A stretch of DNA of 64,000 nt, from contig DASXZW010000071.1 in assembly GCA_036501665.1 (NCBI GenBank), forward strand, positions 62,001 through 126,000. Direction: 5' to 3'. The notes under the pieces are model-generated. The model worked only from the letters and a program-made list of their open reading frames with translations. It was not told where the DNA came from and ran no database searches. Of the stretch, positions 40,421 to 48,485 are shown piece after piece. The stretch is from DATAUD01 sp036501665. Its GTDB lineage: Bacteria; Verrucomicrobiota; Verrucomicrobiia; Limisphaerales; Palsa-1400. A program made the translations under genes and the position numbers. Numbering within the stretch: the stretch's first letter is position 1; each line of letters starts with the position of its first letter.

Positions 40421-40511
40421 GCCTTCGGCGTCCCGCCGAAGGCATCACAGCCAGTGAGTGGTGCTCTCTACAGGAAGTCTAATTATGTAAGAATCCAGCA
40501 GGCGGGACGCC
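40421..40511. repeat. REP/BIME-like paired inverted element
   Basis: GCCTTCGGCG (40421-40430) pairs perfectly with CGCCGAAGGC (40434-40443) around TCC. In addition, GGCGTCCCGCC (40427-40437) is the exact complement of GGCGGGACGCC (40501-40511), so two alternative foldings share one arm. This fills part of the 353-base gap between fba and the first hsp20 gene. The rest of that gap contains the promoter listed next and no gene. No T-tract. Confidence 0.75.
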
Positions 40512-40653
40512 GACTGGGGCGACCAAGACGTTCGCGCTCCCATTGCTGAAGTCTTATGGGTCATATTGTCTCTTGTTGATGCCTCGAATTTGCGCCATTG
40601 TGATCCAATTGCGCAAATTTATAAAAACATAAGTCGCTTCTCTTAAGCGTGTT

Positions 40654-40691
40654 ACAGATTTTACAATCTGTGGCACGTCTTACGCTATAAT
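40654..40691 (+). promoter_or_regulatory. Probable promoter and operator of the hsp20 pair
   Basis: A perfect -10 box TATAAT lies at 40686-40691, 46 bases before the hsp20 ATG. No TTGACA is present at ideal spacing; TTACAA at 40661-40666 (19-base spacer) is the best -35. It lies inside the perfect inverted repeat ACAGATT-TTAC-AATCTGT (40654-40671), a possible repressor site. It is not a CIRCE element (no TTAGCACTC). It could alternatively be another dispersed palindrome. A GAAGGA ribosome site lies at 40724-40729. Confidence 0.6.
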
Positions 40692-40737
40692 GTGTTGTTG
40701 CATTTAGCACACAACAATAGAAAGAAGGAAACGATTT

Positions 40738-41223
40738 ATGAACTTAGCAAAATGGCAAAGACCGGCATTTTGGGCCTTATCGCCTGTCCGGCACGTGGCG
40801 AATCTTCGCGACGAAGTCGATAACCTGTTTAACCTGGCGTTTGCGCGCCTCGGAAACACTCCAGAGGCCGAACCGCGATCCCAATTCCTCGAAGGTTGGT
40901 ATCCCGCCGTGGATGTGACGGAGGATAAGGACACCTTGTCGGTGCGGGCGGAGATTCCTGGCATGAAAAAGGAGGACATTGAAATCTCCCTGCACGAAGG
41001 CTTCCTGACTTTGTCGGGCGAGCGCAAGGGCGGAGAAAAGCTGGAAGGCTCGGAAACGTATCGTTCAGAGCGGTGGTTCGGGCGATTTCATCGCACGATC
41101 AGCCTGCCGTATGCAGTTGTGGCTGACCAGATCAAGGCCACTTACACCGACGGCGTCCTGACGGTCACTCTGCCGAAAGCAGAAGAAGCCAAGCCGAAAC
41201 AGATACCCATCACCGTAAAGTAA
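40738..41223 (+). CDS. Hsp20/alpha-crystallin small heat-shock protein (first copy)
   Basis: 161 residues. The N-terminal arm has LRDEVDNLFNLAFARLG. The alpha-crystallin domain runs from about residue 52 (GWYPAVDVTEDKDTLSVRAE, IPGMKKEDIEISL, LTLSGERKG). The C-terminus has ATYTDGVLTVTLPKAEEAKP followed by the I-x-I anchor (QIPITVK). These ATP-independent holdases bind unfolding proteins under heat or other stress. A second hsp20 follows after 67 bases. The strong -10 box and hairpin upstream suggest stress-responsive or negative control. Confidence 0.95.
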   Translation: MNLAKWQRPAFWALSPVRHVANLRDEVDNLFNLAFARLGNTPEAEPRSQFLEGWYPAVDVTEDKDTLSVRAEIPGMKKEDIEISLHEGFLTLSGERKGGEKLEGSETYRSERWFGRFHRTISLPYAVVADQIKATYTDGVLTVTLPKAEEAKPKQIPITVK

Positions 41224-41290
41224 ACAACAAAGTAAATCAATCATCGGGCAACTTCGGTTGCCCCGTCACAAAACAACAAGAAATAATTTT

Positions 41291-41671
41291 ATGAACACAG
41301 TTGCACAAGAAGAGACAAGACCACAGACCGCGCCAAACGTTGAGACGCCGCGCGAGTATATTTCGCCGGGAGTCAACATCGTTGAGACGAAGGAAGGCTA
41401 CATCCTGGAAGCTGAGATGCCGGGCGTCAACAAAGACGGGCTGGACATCCAGTTGGAAGAAAACGTATTGACGCTCGTGGGGCGCCGCGCTCCGGCGCCG
41501 GGGGGAACTTCGCTTTATCGCGAATCCCGCGCCGCCGATTTTCGACGCGTCTTTGAGTTGGATCCGTCGATTGACACCCAGAAGATCAACGCCCGGATTG
41601 ACCAAGGCATTCTGACTCTGACTCTGCCCAAGGCGGAAAAGGTCAAACCGCAAAAAATCACCGTAGGATAA
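41291..41671 (+). CDS. Hsp20/alpha-crystallin small heat-shock protein (second copy)
   Basis: 126 residues from the ATG at 41291; frame-open sequence from 41258 would add 11 residues without a signal or domain. Shorter N-terminal arm than the first copy (NTVAQEETRPQTAPNVETPR). The domain is complete: ISPGVNIVETKEGYILEAEM, PGVNKDGLDIQLE, VLTLVGRR, INARIDQGILTLTLPKAE. The C-terminal tail ends in KITVG. Two adjacent, divergent Hsp20s often form mixed assemblies. Read-through from the hsp20 promoter upstream is likely, ending at the terminator at 41697-41732. Confidence 0.93.
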   Translation: MNTVAQEETRPQTAPNVETPREYISPGVNIVETKEGYILEAEMPGVNKDGLDIQLEENVLTLVGRRAPAPGGTSLYRESRAADFRRVFELDPSIDTQKINARIDQGILTLTLPKAEKVKPQKITVG

Positions 41672-41675
41672 ACGA

Positions 41676-41689
41676 GCCACGAAAGTGGC
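41676..41689 (+). other. GNRA-loop hairpin directly after the hsp20 stop
   Basis: GCCAC (41676-41680), GAAA loop, GTGGC (41685-41689), five bases past the TAA of the second hsp20. A short stable hairpin with a GNRA tetraloop. It may stabilise the mRNA 3' end. No T-run follows, so it is not itself a terminator. Confidence 0.5.
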
Positions 41690-41696
41690 ATAGCCA

Positions 41697-41732
41697 AACG
41701 CCGGAAGCTCAACAAGTTTCCGGCGTTTTTTT
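41697..41732 (+). terminator. Rho-independent terminator of the hsp20 pair
   Basis: AACGCCGGAA (41697-41706) pairs with TTCCGGCGTT (41718-41727), loop of 11 bases, followed by an unbroken T-run to 41732. It closes the hsp20 transcription unit. Confidence 0.9.
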
Positions 41733-41766
41733 AGAGAGAATCACAAAAACCGTAGCCATTTTGGAT

Positions 41767-41831
41767 CCCCTCTCTTGGCGCTGCGCGTCCGTTCTCTCCC
41801 CGCCATGCGGGGAGAGAATTGAAGAGAGGGG
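41767..41831. repeat. Nested palindrome between hsp20 and metF
   Basis: Inner stem TTCTCTCCCCGC (41792-41803) with GCGGGGAGAGAA (41807-41818), loop CAT. Outer stem CCCCTCTCTT (41767-41776) with AAGAGAGGGG (41822-41831). The 22 paired positions contain no mismatch. It sits between the hsp20 terminator and the end of the convergent metF. It may also act as a bidirectional barrier, but no T-runs flank it. Confidence 0.85.
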
Positions 41832-41874
41832 TGCCAAAAAACTGTTGGAGATTTTGTTGAAATTGCTTTAATTC

Positions 41875-42771
41875 TTAATTCCCGCCACAAAGCCCAAGAT
41901 TCTTGACAACCTGCGATGTCGAACGCGCCTTGTTCAGCGTATAAAAATGAAGCCCTGGCACGCCGGACTTAAGCAGTTCTTCGCATTGCTTCGTTGCGTA
42001 ATTGATCCCAAATTCCGCGCAAGCTTCGTCGTTATCGGCATGTTGTTCCAGGCTGGTGAGCAGGGTAGATGGCAATTGCGCGCCGCACAGCGCGGTGAAA
42101 CGCTTGATCTGGTGCGCGCTGAGAATCGGAATGATCCCCGGACAAATCGGCACGGTGACGCCGCGTTTCGCCAAATGATCGCGGAAGCGAAAGAAATCGT
42201 TGTTGCTGAAAAATAGCTGCGTCAAAACGAAATCGGCGCCGCTATCAATTTTCGCCTTCAACCGGTCCCAATCCACTTCGCGGCCTTCTTTGCAGGCGAC
42301 ATGGCCTTCGGGGAATCCGGCGGTGCCGATGCAAAATCCGCCCATTTCCTTGATGAATTTCACCAGTTCATACGAAAACTCAAATCCGCCCTCGGTCTTC
42401 GTGAATTCGCCGTTGCCGCCGGGAGGATCACCGCGCAACGCCAGAATATTTTGAATCCCGCGCCGCCGCGCCTCCAACAGAACATCGCGCAACTCCGCCG
42501 AGGTCGCGTTAACGCATGTCAGATGGGACATCGCGGTCAAGCCGTGTTCGCGCTGGATTCGATCGACGATTCCAAGCGTTTTTTCCCGGGTGCCGCCACC
42601 GGCTCCGTAAGTTACCGAGCAATAGTCCGGCTGCAATTCCTTCAGGGCCGGAATCGTTTTTTCCAGCAGAGTTCGGTCGCCTTCATCGGTCTTAGGCGGG
42701 AAAAACTCAAACGAGATCACCGGCCGCCGCGCGGCGGCTTTTTTGGCATGAATATCGCGAATCAACTGCAT
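41875..42771 (-). CDS. metF: 5,10-methylenetetrahydrofolate reductase
   Basis: 298 residues. Reduces methylene-THF to 5-methyl-THF for methionine synthesis, using FAD. The TIM barrel is complete: SFEFFPPKTDEGDRTL, DYCSVTYGAGGGTREKT, MSHLTCVNATSAELRD, NILALRGDPPGG, FCIGTAGFPEGHVACK and a DFVLTQLFFSNNDFFRFRD strand. Length is close to E. coli MetF (296). The GGGAGG Shine-Dalgarno directly abuts the ATG, which is tight. Convergent with the hsp20 pair. No methionine-cycle partner is adjacent. Confidence 0.96.
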   Translation of the reverse strand: MQLIRDIHAKKAAARRPVISFEFFPPKTDEGDRTLLEKTIPALKELQPDYCSVTYGAGGGTREKTLGIVDRIQREHGLTAMSHLTCVNATSAELRDVLLEARRRGIQNILALRGDPPGGNGEFTKTEGGFEFSYELVKFIKEMGGFCIGTAGFPEGHVACKEGREVDWDRLKAKIDSGADFVLTQLFFSNNDFFRFRDHLAKRGVTVPICPGIIPILSAHQIKRFTALCGAQLPSTLLTSLEQHADNDEACAEFGINYATKQCEELLKSGVPGLHFYTLNKARSTSQVVKNLGLCGGN

Positions 42772-42887
42772 CCTCCCATTATCGGCAAGTACGCGCCGGA
42801 CTCAAGAGCAACGTCGCGTAAACGTGCATCGCCGGCAGCCGAAAATTAACCTTCGTTACATCCGTTCAAGTGATGTAAAAGAGCGGT

Positions 42888-43886
42888 ATGCACTTACTCG
42901 CCCGATATATCAAACCGTCGCACTGCTTTCTGATTCCCGTCATTCTTGTCGCCTCGATTCCGTTGTTCGCTGACTCCGTGACGAATGCTCTGCCGACTGT
43001 TCTCCCCGGCAAGGGACTGGCGCAGCATGATTTTTTCTATGCTGGGGAGGGGAAAGCCGAGAAAATGTCCATCGTGCATGACGGAAAGATTGTGTGGACT
43101 TACACGCATCCCGGGCGTGGCGAAATTAGCGATGCGGTGTTGGAGGCGGGCGGCAAAATACTTTTTGCGCATCAGTTTGGCATCGCAGAAATCACGCTCG
43201 ACGGCAAGGTGCTTTGGAATCTTGACGCCCCCGAGAAAACGGAAATCCACACCGCCCAGCCTTTTGGCGAGGACAGCGTCTGGTACATTCAAAATGGCGA
43301 TCCGGCGAAGTTCGCTGTAATCTACAAGAGCACCGGCGCGATTGAGCATCAATTTGAATTGCCGGTGAAAAACCCCAAGAGCACGCACGGCCAATTCCGT
43401 CACGCGCGAATGACTGCGGCGGGAACGATCATGGTCGCGCACATGGATCTCGGAAAAGCTGTCGAATACAATTTGGAAGGGAAAGCGCTTTGGTCGGTCG
43501 ATGTCCCGGGAATCTGGTCAGCCACGCCATTGGCAAATGGAAATATTCTGGCCGCGAGCAATAAAAAGTTCGTCCGGGAAATCAATCGCGAAGGTCAAAC
43601 CGTTTGGGAATGGACCGTCGCCGATGCCCCTGAATATGCTGTCAACAATCCACAACTCGCCGCGCGTTTGCCGAATGGAAACACGCTGATCAATAATTGG
43701 TTCAACCAATGGTCAAACAAACTGGACCCCGCGAACGAACCGGTCCAGGCCATCGAAGTTACACCGAACAAGAAAATCGTCTGGGCGCTGCGTTCGTGGG
43801 ACGCGCCTGCCGATCTTGGCCCGTCAACAACGATACAGATTCTCGACGGCGCTGAAATGCCCGCGATTCCTCCGGGCCACAATTAG
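42888..43886 (+). CDS. Exported PQQ-like/WD-type beta-propeller protein
   Basis: 332 residues with an N-terminal hydrophobic signal (HCFLIPVILVASIPLFA, cleavage near FAD). Repeated strands of propeller type are visible: GKIVWTYTHPGRGEISDAVL, GKVLWNLDAPEKTEIHTAQP, GKALWSVDVPGIWSATPLAN, GQTVWEWTV and NKKIVWALRS. The GxxLW and LPNGNTLI phrases are typical of PQQ-binding-like beta-propellers, but no PQQ enzyme residues are apparent. It lies 9 bases upstream of the GH39 gene, so the two are probably co-transcribed. It may bind a glycan or scaffold an enzyme. Confidence 0.75.
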   Translation: MHLLARYIKPSHCFLIPVILVASIPLFADSVTNALPTVLPGKGLAQHDFFYAGEGKAEKMSIVHDGKIVWTYTHPGRGEISDAVLEAGGKILFAHQFGIAEITLDGKVLWNLDAPEKTEIHTAQPFGEDSVWYIQNGDPAKFAVIYKSTGAIEHQFELPVKNPKSTHGQFRHARMTAAGTIMVAHMDLGKAVEYNLEGKALWSVDVPGIWSATPLANGNILAASNKKFVREINREGQTVWEWTVADAPEYAVNNPQLAARLPNGNTLINNWFNQWSNKLDPANEPVQAIEVTPNKKIVWALRSWDAPADLGPSTTIQILDGAEMPAIPPGHN

Positions 43887-43895
43887 GCAAAGAAC

Positions 43896-45584
43896 ATGAT
43901 GCGCTTTGTCCAGTTGATCATAATCGTTTCCGCGTTTCTCTTCGCGTTCGCTGGCTTTTCACAATCCGCGAGCGACATCGCTTTTCCCGTAACGATTACT
44001 GTCGATGCCAGCCAGCGTCTCGGCGAGTTGACGCCGACGTGGAGATTTTTTGGCGCGGATGAGCCGAATTACGCCTACATGAAGGATGGCAAGAAATTGC
44101 TCTCCGAACTTGGCCAACTCGGCAAACCGCAGGTTTATTTTCGCGCGCACCATTTGTTGATAAGTGGCGACGGTTCGTTCGCGCTGAAATGGGGTTCCAC
44201 CAGCGCATACAAGGAAGACGCCGAAGGCAAGCCAGTTTACGATTGGACGATCAACGACAAAATATTTGACACCTATCTCGAACGCGGCATCAAGCCTTAT
44301 GTCGAGATCGGTTTCATGCCCGAAGCGCTTTCAACGCATCCGCAGAATTACCCACACAATCCGCCGCAAAACCGACGCGCGCCCGTCGAGGGCGGCCAAT
44401 CGTATCCGCCCAAGGATTACGCGAAGTGGGGCGAACTCGCGCATCAATGGGCCAAACATTGCGTCGAGAAGTACGGCAAAAGCGAAGTCGAGCAGTGGTA
44501 TTGGGAGGTGTGGAACGAGCCGAATATTTCTTATTGGCACGGCTCGCGGGCGGATTATTTCAAGCTCTACGATTATGCCGTCGATGGCGTCAGACGCGCG
44601 TTGCCGACGGCCAGAGTTGGCGGCCCTGAAACTGCGGGCGGCGCAGGCGGCGGGTTTTTGCGCGATTTCCTCGAACATTGCTCGCGCGGCACGAACTTCG
44701 TTACGGGCAAAACCGGTTCGCCCCTGGATTTTGTTTCATTTCACGCGAAAGGTTCGCCCGACTTCACGAATGGCCACGTCCGAATGGGAATGGCGAACCA
44801 ATTCAAGGACATCAATGGCGCATTCACGATGATCGCGTCGTTTCCTGAATTTAAAAAATTGCCGGTCATCATCGGCGAATCCGACCCCGAAGGTTGCGCC
44901 GCTTGCCGGGAACCGCGCGACGCCTATCGCAACGGCACGATGTATTCCAGTTACACGGCGGCCAGTTTTTCCCACGAATACGAACTTGCGGCCTCATACG
45001 GTGTCAATCTGCAAGGCGCGCTGACCTGGGCCTTTGAATTTGAAAATCAACCTCCGTTCGCCGGTTTTCGGCAAGTCGCCAGCGCCGGTATTGATTTGCC
45101 GGTGCTGAATGTTTTCAGGATGTTTGGTAAAATGAGCGGCCAACGCCTCGCCGTGGAGAGTAGTTCAGGTTTGTCCGCGAAAACAATTTTTGCGTCGGGC
45201 GTGCGCGGCCATCCTGATGTCTCCGCGCTGGCGAGTCTCGGCGACCGCCAAGTTGCCGTGCTGGTCTGGCATTACCATGACGACGATGTGCCCGGTCCTG
45301 ATGCGAGCGTGAACCTGTCGCTCAATCACATTCCTTTTTCCGACGGTAAGGCGACAGTGACGCGATATGTCATCGATGCCAATCACAGCAATTCCTATCA
45401 GGTCTGGCTGCGCATGGGATCGCCGCAAAACCTTTCCGACGAGCGACGCCTCGAACTGGAAAAAGCAGGGCAACTTGCGATGTTTGACAATCCGGAATCA
45501 ATCCGCGTGGAGCAGGGGAAAGCGAGGTTAAAATTCATCTTGCCGCGACAGGCGGTGACGCTGCTTTTGTTTGCGTGGAATTAA
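43896..45584 (+). CDS. Exported GH39-type glycoside hydrolase (xylosidase/iduronidase-like)
   Basis: 562 residues with a signal peptide (VQLIIIVSAFLFAFAGFSQS). The GH-A clan barrel carries the acid/base E208 in the signature WEVWNEPNISYW and the likely nucleophile E328 in LPVIIGESDPEG. Other GH39-type features are PTWRFFGADEPNYAYMKDGK near the start and SFHAKGSPDFTNG. The C-terminal beta domain (from about residue 425) has VAVLVWHYHDDDVPG and ends in FILPRQAVTLLLF. Likely substrates are beta-xylosides or related glycans; the exact one is not readable. Co-transcribed with the beta-propeller gene before it and the small gene after it. Confidence 0.87.
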   Translation: MMRFVQLIIIVSAFLFAFAGFSQSASDIAFPVTITVDASQRLGELTPTWRFFGADEPNYAYMKDGKKLLSELGQLGKPQVYFRAHHLLISGDGSFALKWGSTSAYKEDAEGKPVYDWTINDKIFDTYLERGIKPYVEIGFMPEALSTHPQNYPHNPPQNRRAPVEGGQSYPPKDYAKWGELAHQWAKHCVEKYGKSEVEQWYWEVWNEPNISYWHGSRADYFKLYDYAVDGVRRALPTARVGGPETAGGAGGGFLRDFLEHCSRGTNFVTGKTGSPLDFVSFHAKGSPDFTNGHVRMGMANQFKDINGAFTMIASFPEFKKLPVIIGESDPEGCAACREPRDAYRNGTMYSSYTAASFSHEYELAASYGVNLQGALTWAFEFENQPPFAGFRQVASAGIDLPVLNVFRMFGKMSGQRLAVESSSGLSAKTIFASGVRGHPDVSALASLGDRQVAVLVWHYHDDDVPGPDASVNLSLNHIPFSDGKATVTRYVIDANHSNSYQVWLRMGSPQNLSDERRLELEKAGQLAMFDNPESIRVEQGKARLKFILPRQAVTLLLFAWN

Positions 45585-45586
45585 CA

Positions 45587-45790
45587 ATGAAGACCGATAC
45601 CCAAGTCCGAACTGAAGGAATGATGGCGTTGATGGACCGCCTTGGTCCGGCGGAAGCGACGCGGTTTATGACGCTTATCCAACGAGAAGGGTTCGATTAC
45701 ACCAAATGGCGGCAGGGACTATTTGAAGGAAAAAACGTGGACCAGTTAGCAGACCTCGCAGGCGGGGAAAAAGCACAAAGCCCTGATTGA
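45587..45790 (+). CDS. Small conserved-looking protein (67 aa) downstream of GH39
   Basis: ATG at 45587, 2 bases after the GH39 stop. Core: EGMMALMDRLGPAEATRFMT, LIQREGFDYTKWRQGLF, then DQLADLAG. I recognise this LGxxEATRF ... DYTKWR pattern as a widespread family of short unassigned proteins, but know no function. It has no signal peptide. The frame is also open from 45575 (12 more bases). It is in the transcription direction of GH39 but need not be functionally linked. A toxin-antitoxin role has sometimes been suspected for such proteins; nothing here shows it. Confidence 0.6.
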   Translation: MKTDTQVRTEGMMALMDRLGPAEATRFMTLIQREGFDYTKWRQGLFEGKNVDQLADLAGGEKAQSPD

Positions 45791-45849
45791 TCAAGCTTGT
45801 AGCTTTCTCTTAAATTGAATTGAGATATCCTAAAAATGATGTGGTAACA

Positions 45850-46743
45850 TCACAGCGGCAACGTGCTGAACTCCACTTGCAGCGTGCTCGATTTACCCGC
45901 AGGCAAAGTCACCCGGTTATCCGCGACGTTCCCGGATTCCACACAGACCATACGCAAATATTCGTCATCGCCGAAGTCCGGCATCGCCTGCGCCTTTTCC
46001 ACCCACGGGTTCCAAAGCACGGTGGACGACGAACCGGTTTTCTCGATTCGGATGCGGCGGCCGAGCTTTGAATCGTGAATCTCCACGGGCGACGACGTGT
46101 TCAAATAAATTCGGTCCGTCTCTCGCGAAATTTTTGCGTGTTCGACATGCTCAGTCCTTCGGGAGAAATTCTCCGTTTTATCGAGATACTCCGCGCCCTT
46201 CAGCCCAGTAATGGAAATGGCGCCGATGTCGCCCACGTGAAAATAAGTGTGAAGACAATTCTCAAACGTAAAATCCCGGTCCTGAGATTTATTTGTGACA
46301 GTCAGTTTTGCCGTCAATGTCTTCCCGACTGTGACAACGTAATCCGCCGTAAAATCCGGAAAGAGCGCGGCAGAAGGGGAGAAGGGCAAAGAAAGCTGGA
46401 CCGAGACTTCTCCAGAGGCTGATTGCGAAAGTTTTTGCGCAACCCACGTTTGAGTGCGGGCGAAACCGTGCGCCGATTCGCCCTCGCGCGCGCCGAACCA
46501 GGGAAAAATAACCGGAATGCCGCCGCGAATGGGCGTCGCGTGCTTGAAACTACTCAGTTGGCTCAGGAACAACAGCGGAGGCTCGTTTTTGCGTTGAAAG
46601 TGAGTTACATGGGCGCCGTGCAAATAGATTTCGGCGTTGCTCCACGGCGTGCTGATTTCGAGGCGCGGCAATTCACCGTTGCCTTCCGAAAGCAGCACCC
46701 GACCGGGAATTTCATCGGACTTTTGCCATTGTGTCGTTGACAT
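45850..46743 (-). CDS. D-hexose-6-phosphate mutarotase (aldose-1-epimerase family)
   Basis: 297 residues from the ATG at 46743 (MSTTQWQ). Starts at 46767 or 46770 are possible, and a longer frame to 46914 would overlap endonuclease IV. The galactose-mutarotase fold is visible in GAHVTHFQRKNEPPLLFLS, then GGIPVIFPWFG, AHGFARTQTW with the catalytic His, CLHTYFHVG with the second His, and the general-base Glu in VCVESGNVADNRV. YeaD-type enzymes of about 290 residues equilibrate anomers of glucose-6-phosphate. Convergent with the 67-aa gene and divergent from nfo. Confidence 0.9.
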   Translation of the reverse strand: MSTTQWQKSDEIPGRVLLSEGNGELPRLEISTPWSNAEIYLHGAHVTHFQRKNEPPLLFLSQLSSFKHATPIRGGIPVIFPWFGAREGESAHGFARTQTWVAQKLSQSASGEVSVQLSLPFSPSAALFPDFTADYVVTVGKTLTAKLTVTNKSQDRDFTFENCLHTYFHVGDIGAISITGLKGAEYLDKTENFSRRTEHVEHAKISRETDRIYLNTSSPVEIHDSKLGRRIRIEKTGSSSTVLWNPWVEKAQAMPDFGDDEYLRMVCVESGNVADNRVTLPAGKSSTLQVEFSTLPL

Positions 46744-46888
46744 AGCGTTGGTTCCGTTGTCCACCATCATAGTTGGACGCTGCGCTTGTAACAGCAAATT
46801 CGGGAAATCTTTCAAAGGACGCTGGAACTGAAAATGACGGCTTACTTTTTCCGATTGCGCCCGGCGACTTTTTGTCCAGCATTCCGCA

Positions 46889-47743
46889 ATGATTTTCGGC
46901 GCACATTGTTCCACGGCGGGAGGAGTCTATATGGCCTTGCGGCGCGCGGAACAAATTTCCGGCCAATCAGTCCAAATTTTCGTCAAGAATAACATGCAAT
47001 GGTTCGGGCGACCGCATCCGGCTGGCGACATCGAGAAATTCATGGACGCGCGAGAACGAGGAGGTTTTTCGCCCATTTTTGGCCATGCCGGTTACTTGAT
47101 TAATCTCGGAGCTGGGCCTTCGGACAATCGGACAAAATCAATCCAATCACTCATCCAGGAACTCACGCTCGCATCAACACTTGAACTGCCATTTCTCGTA
47201 TTGCATCCAGGAGCGCACCTCGGCGCGGGAGAAGAGGAAGGATTGCGCCAGATCGTTGCTGGTTTGGATGAAGTTTTTCGCGAAACCCAAAAATTAACCG
47301 TTCGCGTCGCGCTGGAAAATACGGCGGGGCAGGGAAGTTGCCTCGGAAACCAGTTCGAACATCTGGCCGCTATTTTCGACGCGTCGCAATTCCCGGAGCG
47401 GCTTGCAGTTTGCATTGATACCGCTCATCTTTTCGCGGCGGGCTACGATATTCGCACTCAGAAAGGCTGGGATGCAACTGTCAAACAAATGGATTCCGTG
47501 TTTGGAAAAAAGCAAATCGTCGCATTTCATCTCAATGACTCCAAGACCGATCTCAATTCGCGTGTGGACCGTCACGAGCATATCGGCAAGGGGAAAATCG
47601 GCCTTGAAGCGTTCCGTCACATCGTCAACGACGCGCGATTTAAGAAAATTCCCGGCTGCCTGGAAACATTTAAGTCCGAAGACTTGCACGAAGACATCGA
47701 AAACCTGGCAATGTTACGTTCGCTGGTAAAAAAACCTTCGTAA
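46889..47743 (+). CDS. nfo: Endonuclease IV (AP endonuclease, Nfo)
   Basis: 284 residues. Cuts DNA at abasic sites in base-excision repair, using three zinc ions. Seen are MIFGAHCSTAGGVYMALRRA, FGHAGYLINLG, LVLHPGAHLG with a zinc His, VALENTAGQGSCLG, VCIDTAHLFAAGYD, FHLNDSKTDLNSRVDRHEHI with ligand Asp/His residues, and the terminal ETFKSEDLHEDI. Length is standard. It converges with hisH after 3 bases. No operon partner is apparent. Confidence 0.95.
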   Translation: MIFGAHCSTAGGVYMALRRAEQISGQSVQIFVKNNMQWFGRPHPAGDIEKFMDARERGGFSPIFGHAGYLINLGAGPSDNRTKSIQSLIQELTLASTLELPFLVLHPGAHLGAGEEEGLRQIVAGLDEVFRETQKLTVRVALENTAGQGSCLGNQFEHLAAIFDASQFPERLAVCIDTAHLFAAGYDIRTQKGWDATVKQMDSVFGKKQIVAFHLNDSKTDLNSRVDRHEHIGKGKIGLEAFRHIVNDARFKKIPGCLETFKSEDLHEDIENLAMLRSLVKKPS

Positions 47744-47746
47744 ACG

Positions 47747-48364
47747 CTATTTCGTCAGCGCGACGAAATTGCTCAGGAGCCGCAGCCCAATCGCCTGGCT
47801 TTTTTCCGGGTGAAACTGAGTCGCATAGACATTGTCACGCCAGACCGACGACACAAAAACCTCGCCATAGCTGGTCTCAGTTGCGGCGATGGAACGATCC
47901 GCCGGCTTCGGGAAAAAGCTGTGAACAAAATAGACGAAACTTCCGGGCGCGATTCCTTGAAAAATCGGGCATTCAGGCTGGACGATTTCAATGCGGTTCC
48001 ACCCGATTTGCGGAATTTTCACGCCGCTGTTTTCCGAGAACCGCACCACCTTCCCCCCGAAAATTCCCAAACCCGCCGCGCAACTGTTAAACTCCTCGCT
48101 TTTGTCAAACAAAGCTTGATAGCCCACGCAAATTCCGAGAAATGGCCGACCGCCCTTTATAAAATCCTTGATGCCGCCGAGCAATTCCTGCCTCTGCATC
48201 GCGTTGAGACAATCGTCAAACGCGCCGACGCCCGGCAGCACGACTGCTGCAGCGTCCTTCATCTCTGAAGGAGTCTTGACCACGCGCACGTCCGCGCCGA
48301 CTTTGAGCAACGCCTTTTGGACGCTGCGCAAATTCCCCGAACCATAATCCAGAAGCGCAATCAC
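47747..48364 (-). CDS. hisH: Imidazole glycerol phosphate synthase glutamine amidotransferase subunit
   Basis: Supplies ammonia to HisF in histidine synthesis. The family starts almost directly at xxALLDYGSGNLRSV, so I choose the GTG at 48364. An in-frame ATG at 48382 and open sequence to 48418 are alternatives. Class I amidotransferase triad: nucleophile Cys in FLGICVGYQALF and His/Glu in QFHPEKSQAIG. PQIGWN and YFVHSFFP are typical HisH blocks. HisF and other his genes are not adjacent, so it is isolated here. The start region overlaps the divergent gene's upstream frame only if the long form is used. Confidence 0.93.
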   Translation of the reverse strand: MIALLDYGSGNLRSVQKALLKVGADVRVVKTPSEMKDAAAVVLPGVGAFDDCLNAMQRQELLGGIKDFIKGGRPFLGICVGYQALFDKSEEFNSCAAGLGIFGGKVVRFSENSGVKIPQIGWNRIEIVQPECPIFQGIAPGSFVYFVHSFFPKPADRSIAATETSYGEVFVSSVWRDNVYATQFHPEKSQAIGLRLLSNFVALTK

Positions 48365-48485
48365 AAGGCCGCAGGCTAACATTGGAACGCTTCTGTTGCA
48401 AATTTCCGCGTCGATCATTTTGCGGGCGTTGCTCTATGTTTCGATTGAGTTGAGAGACTTTCCGCTTCAACTTGTTGGAGTCGTG

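Noticed and set aside
40654..40671. CIRCE (HrcA) operator of the hsp20 genes
   Set aside because: The TTAGCACTC-N9-GAGTGCTAA sequence is absent; the inverted repeat here is different and shorter.
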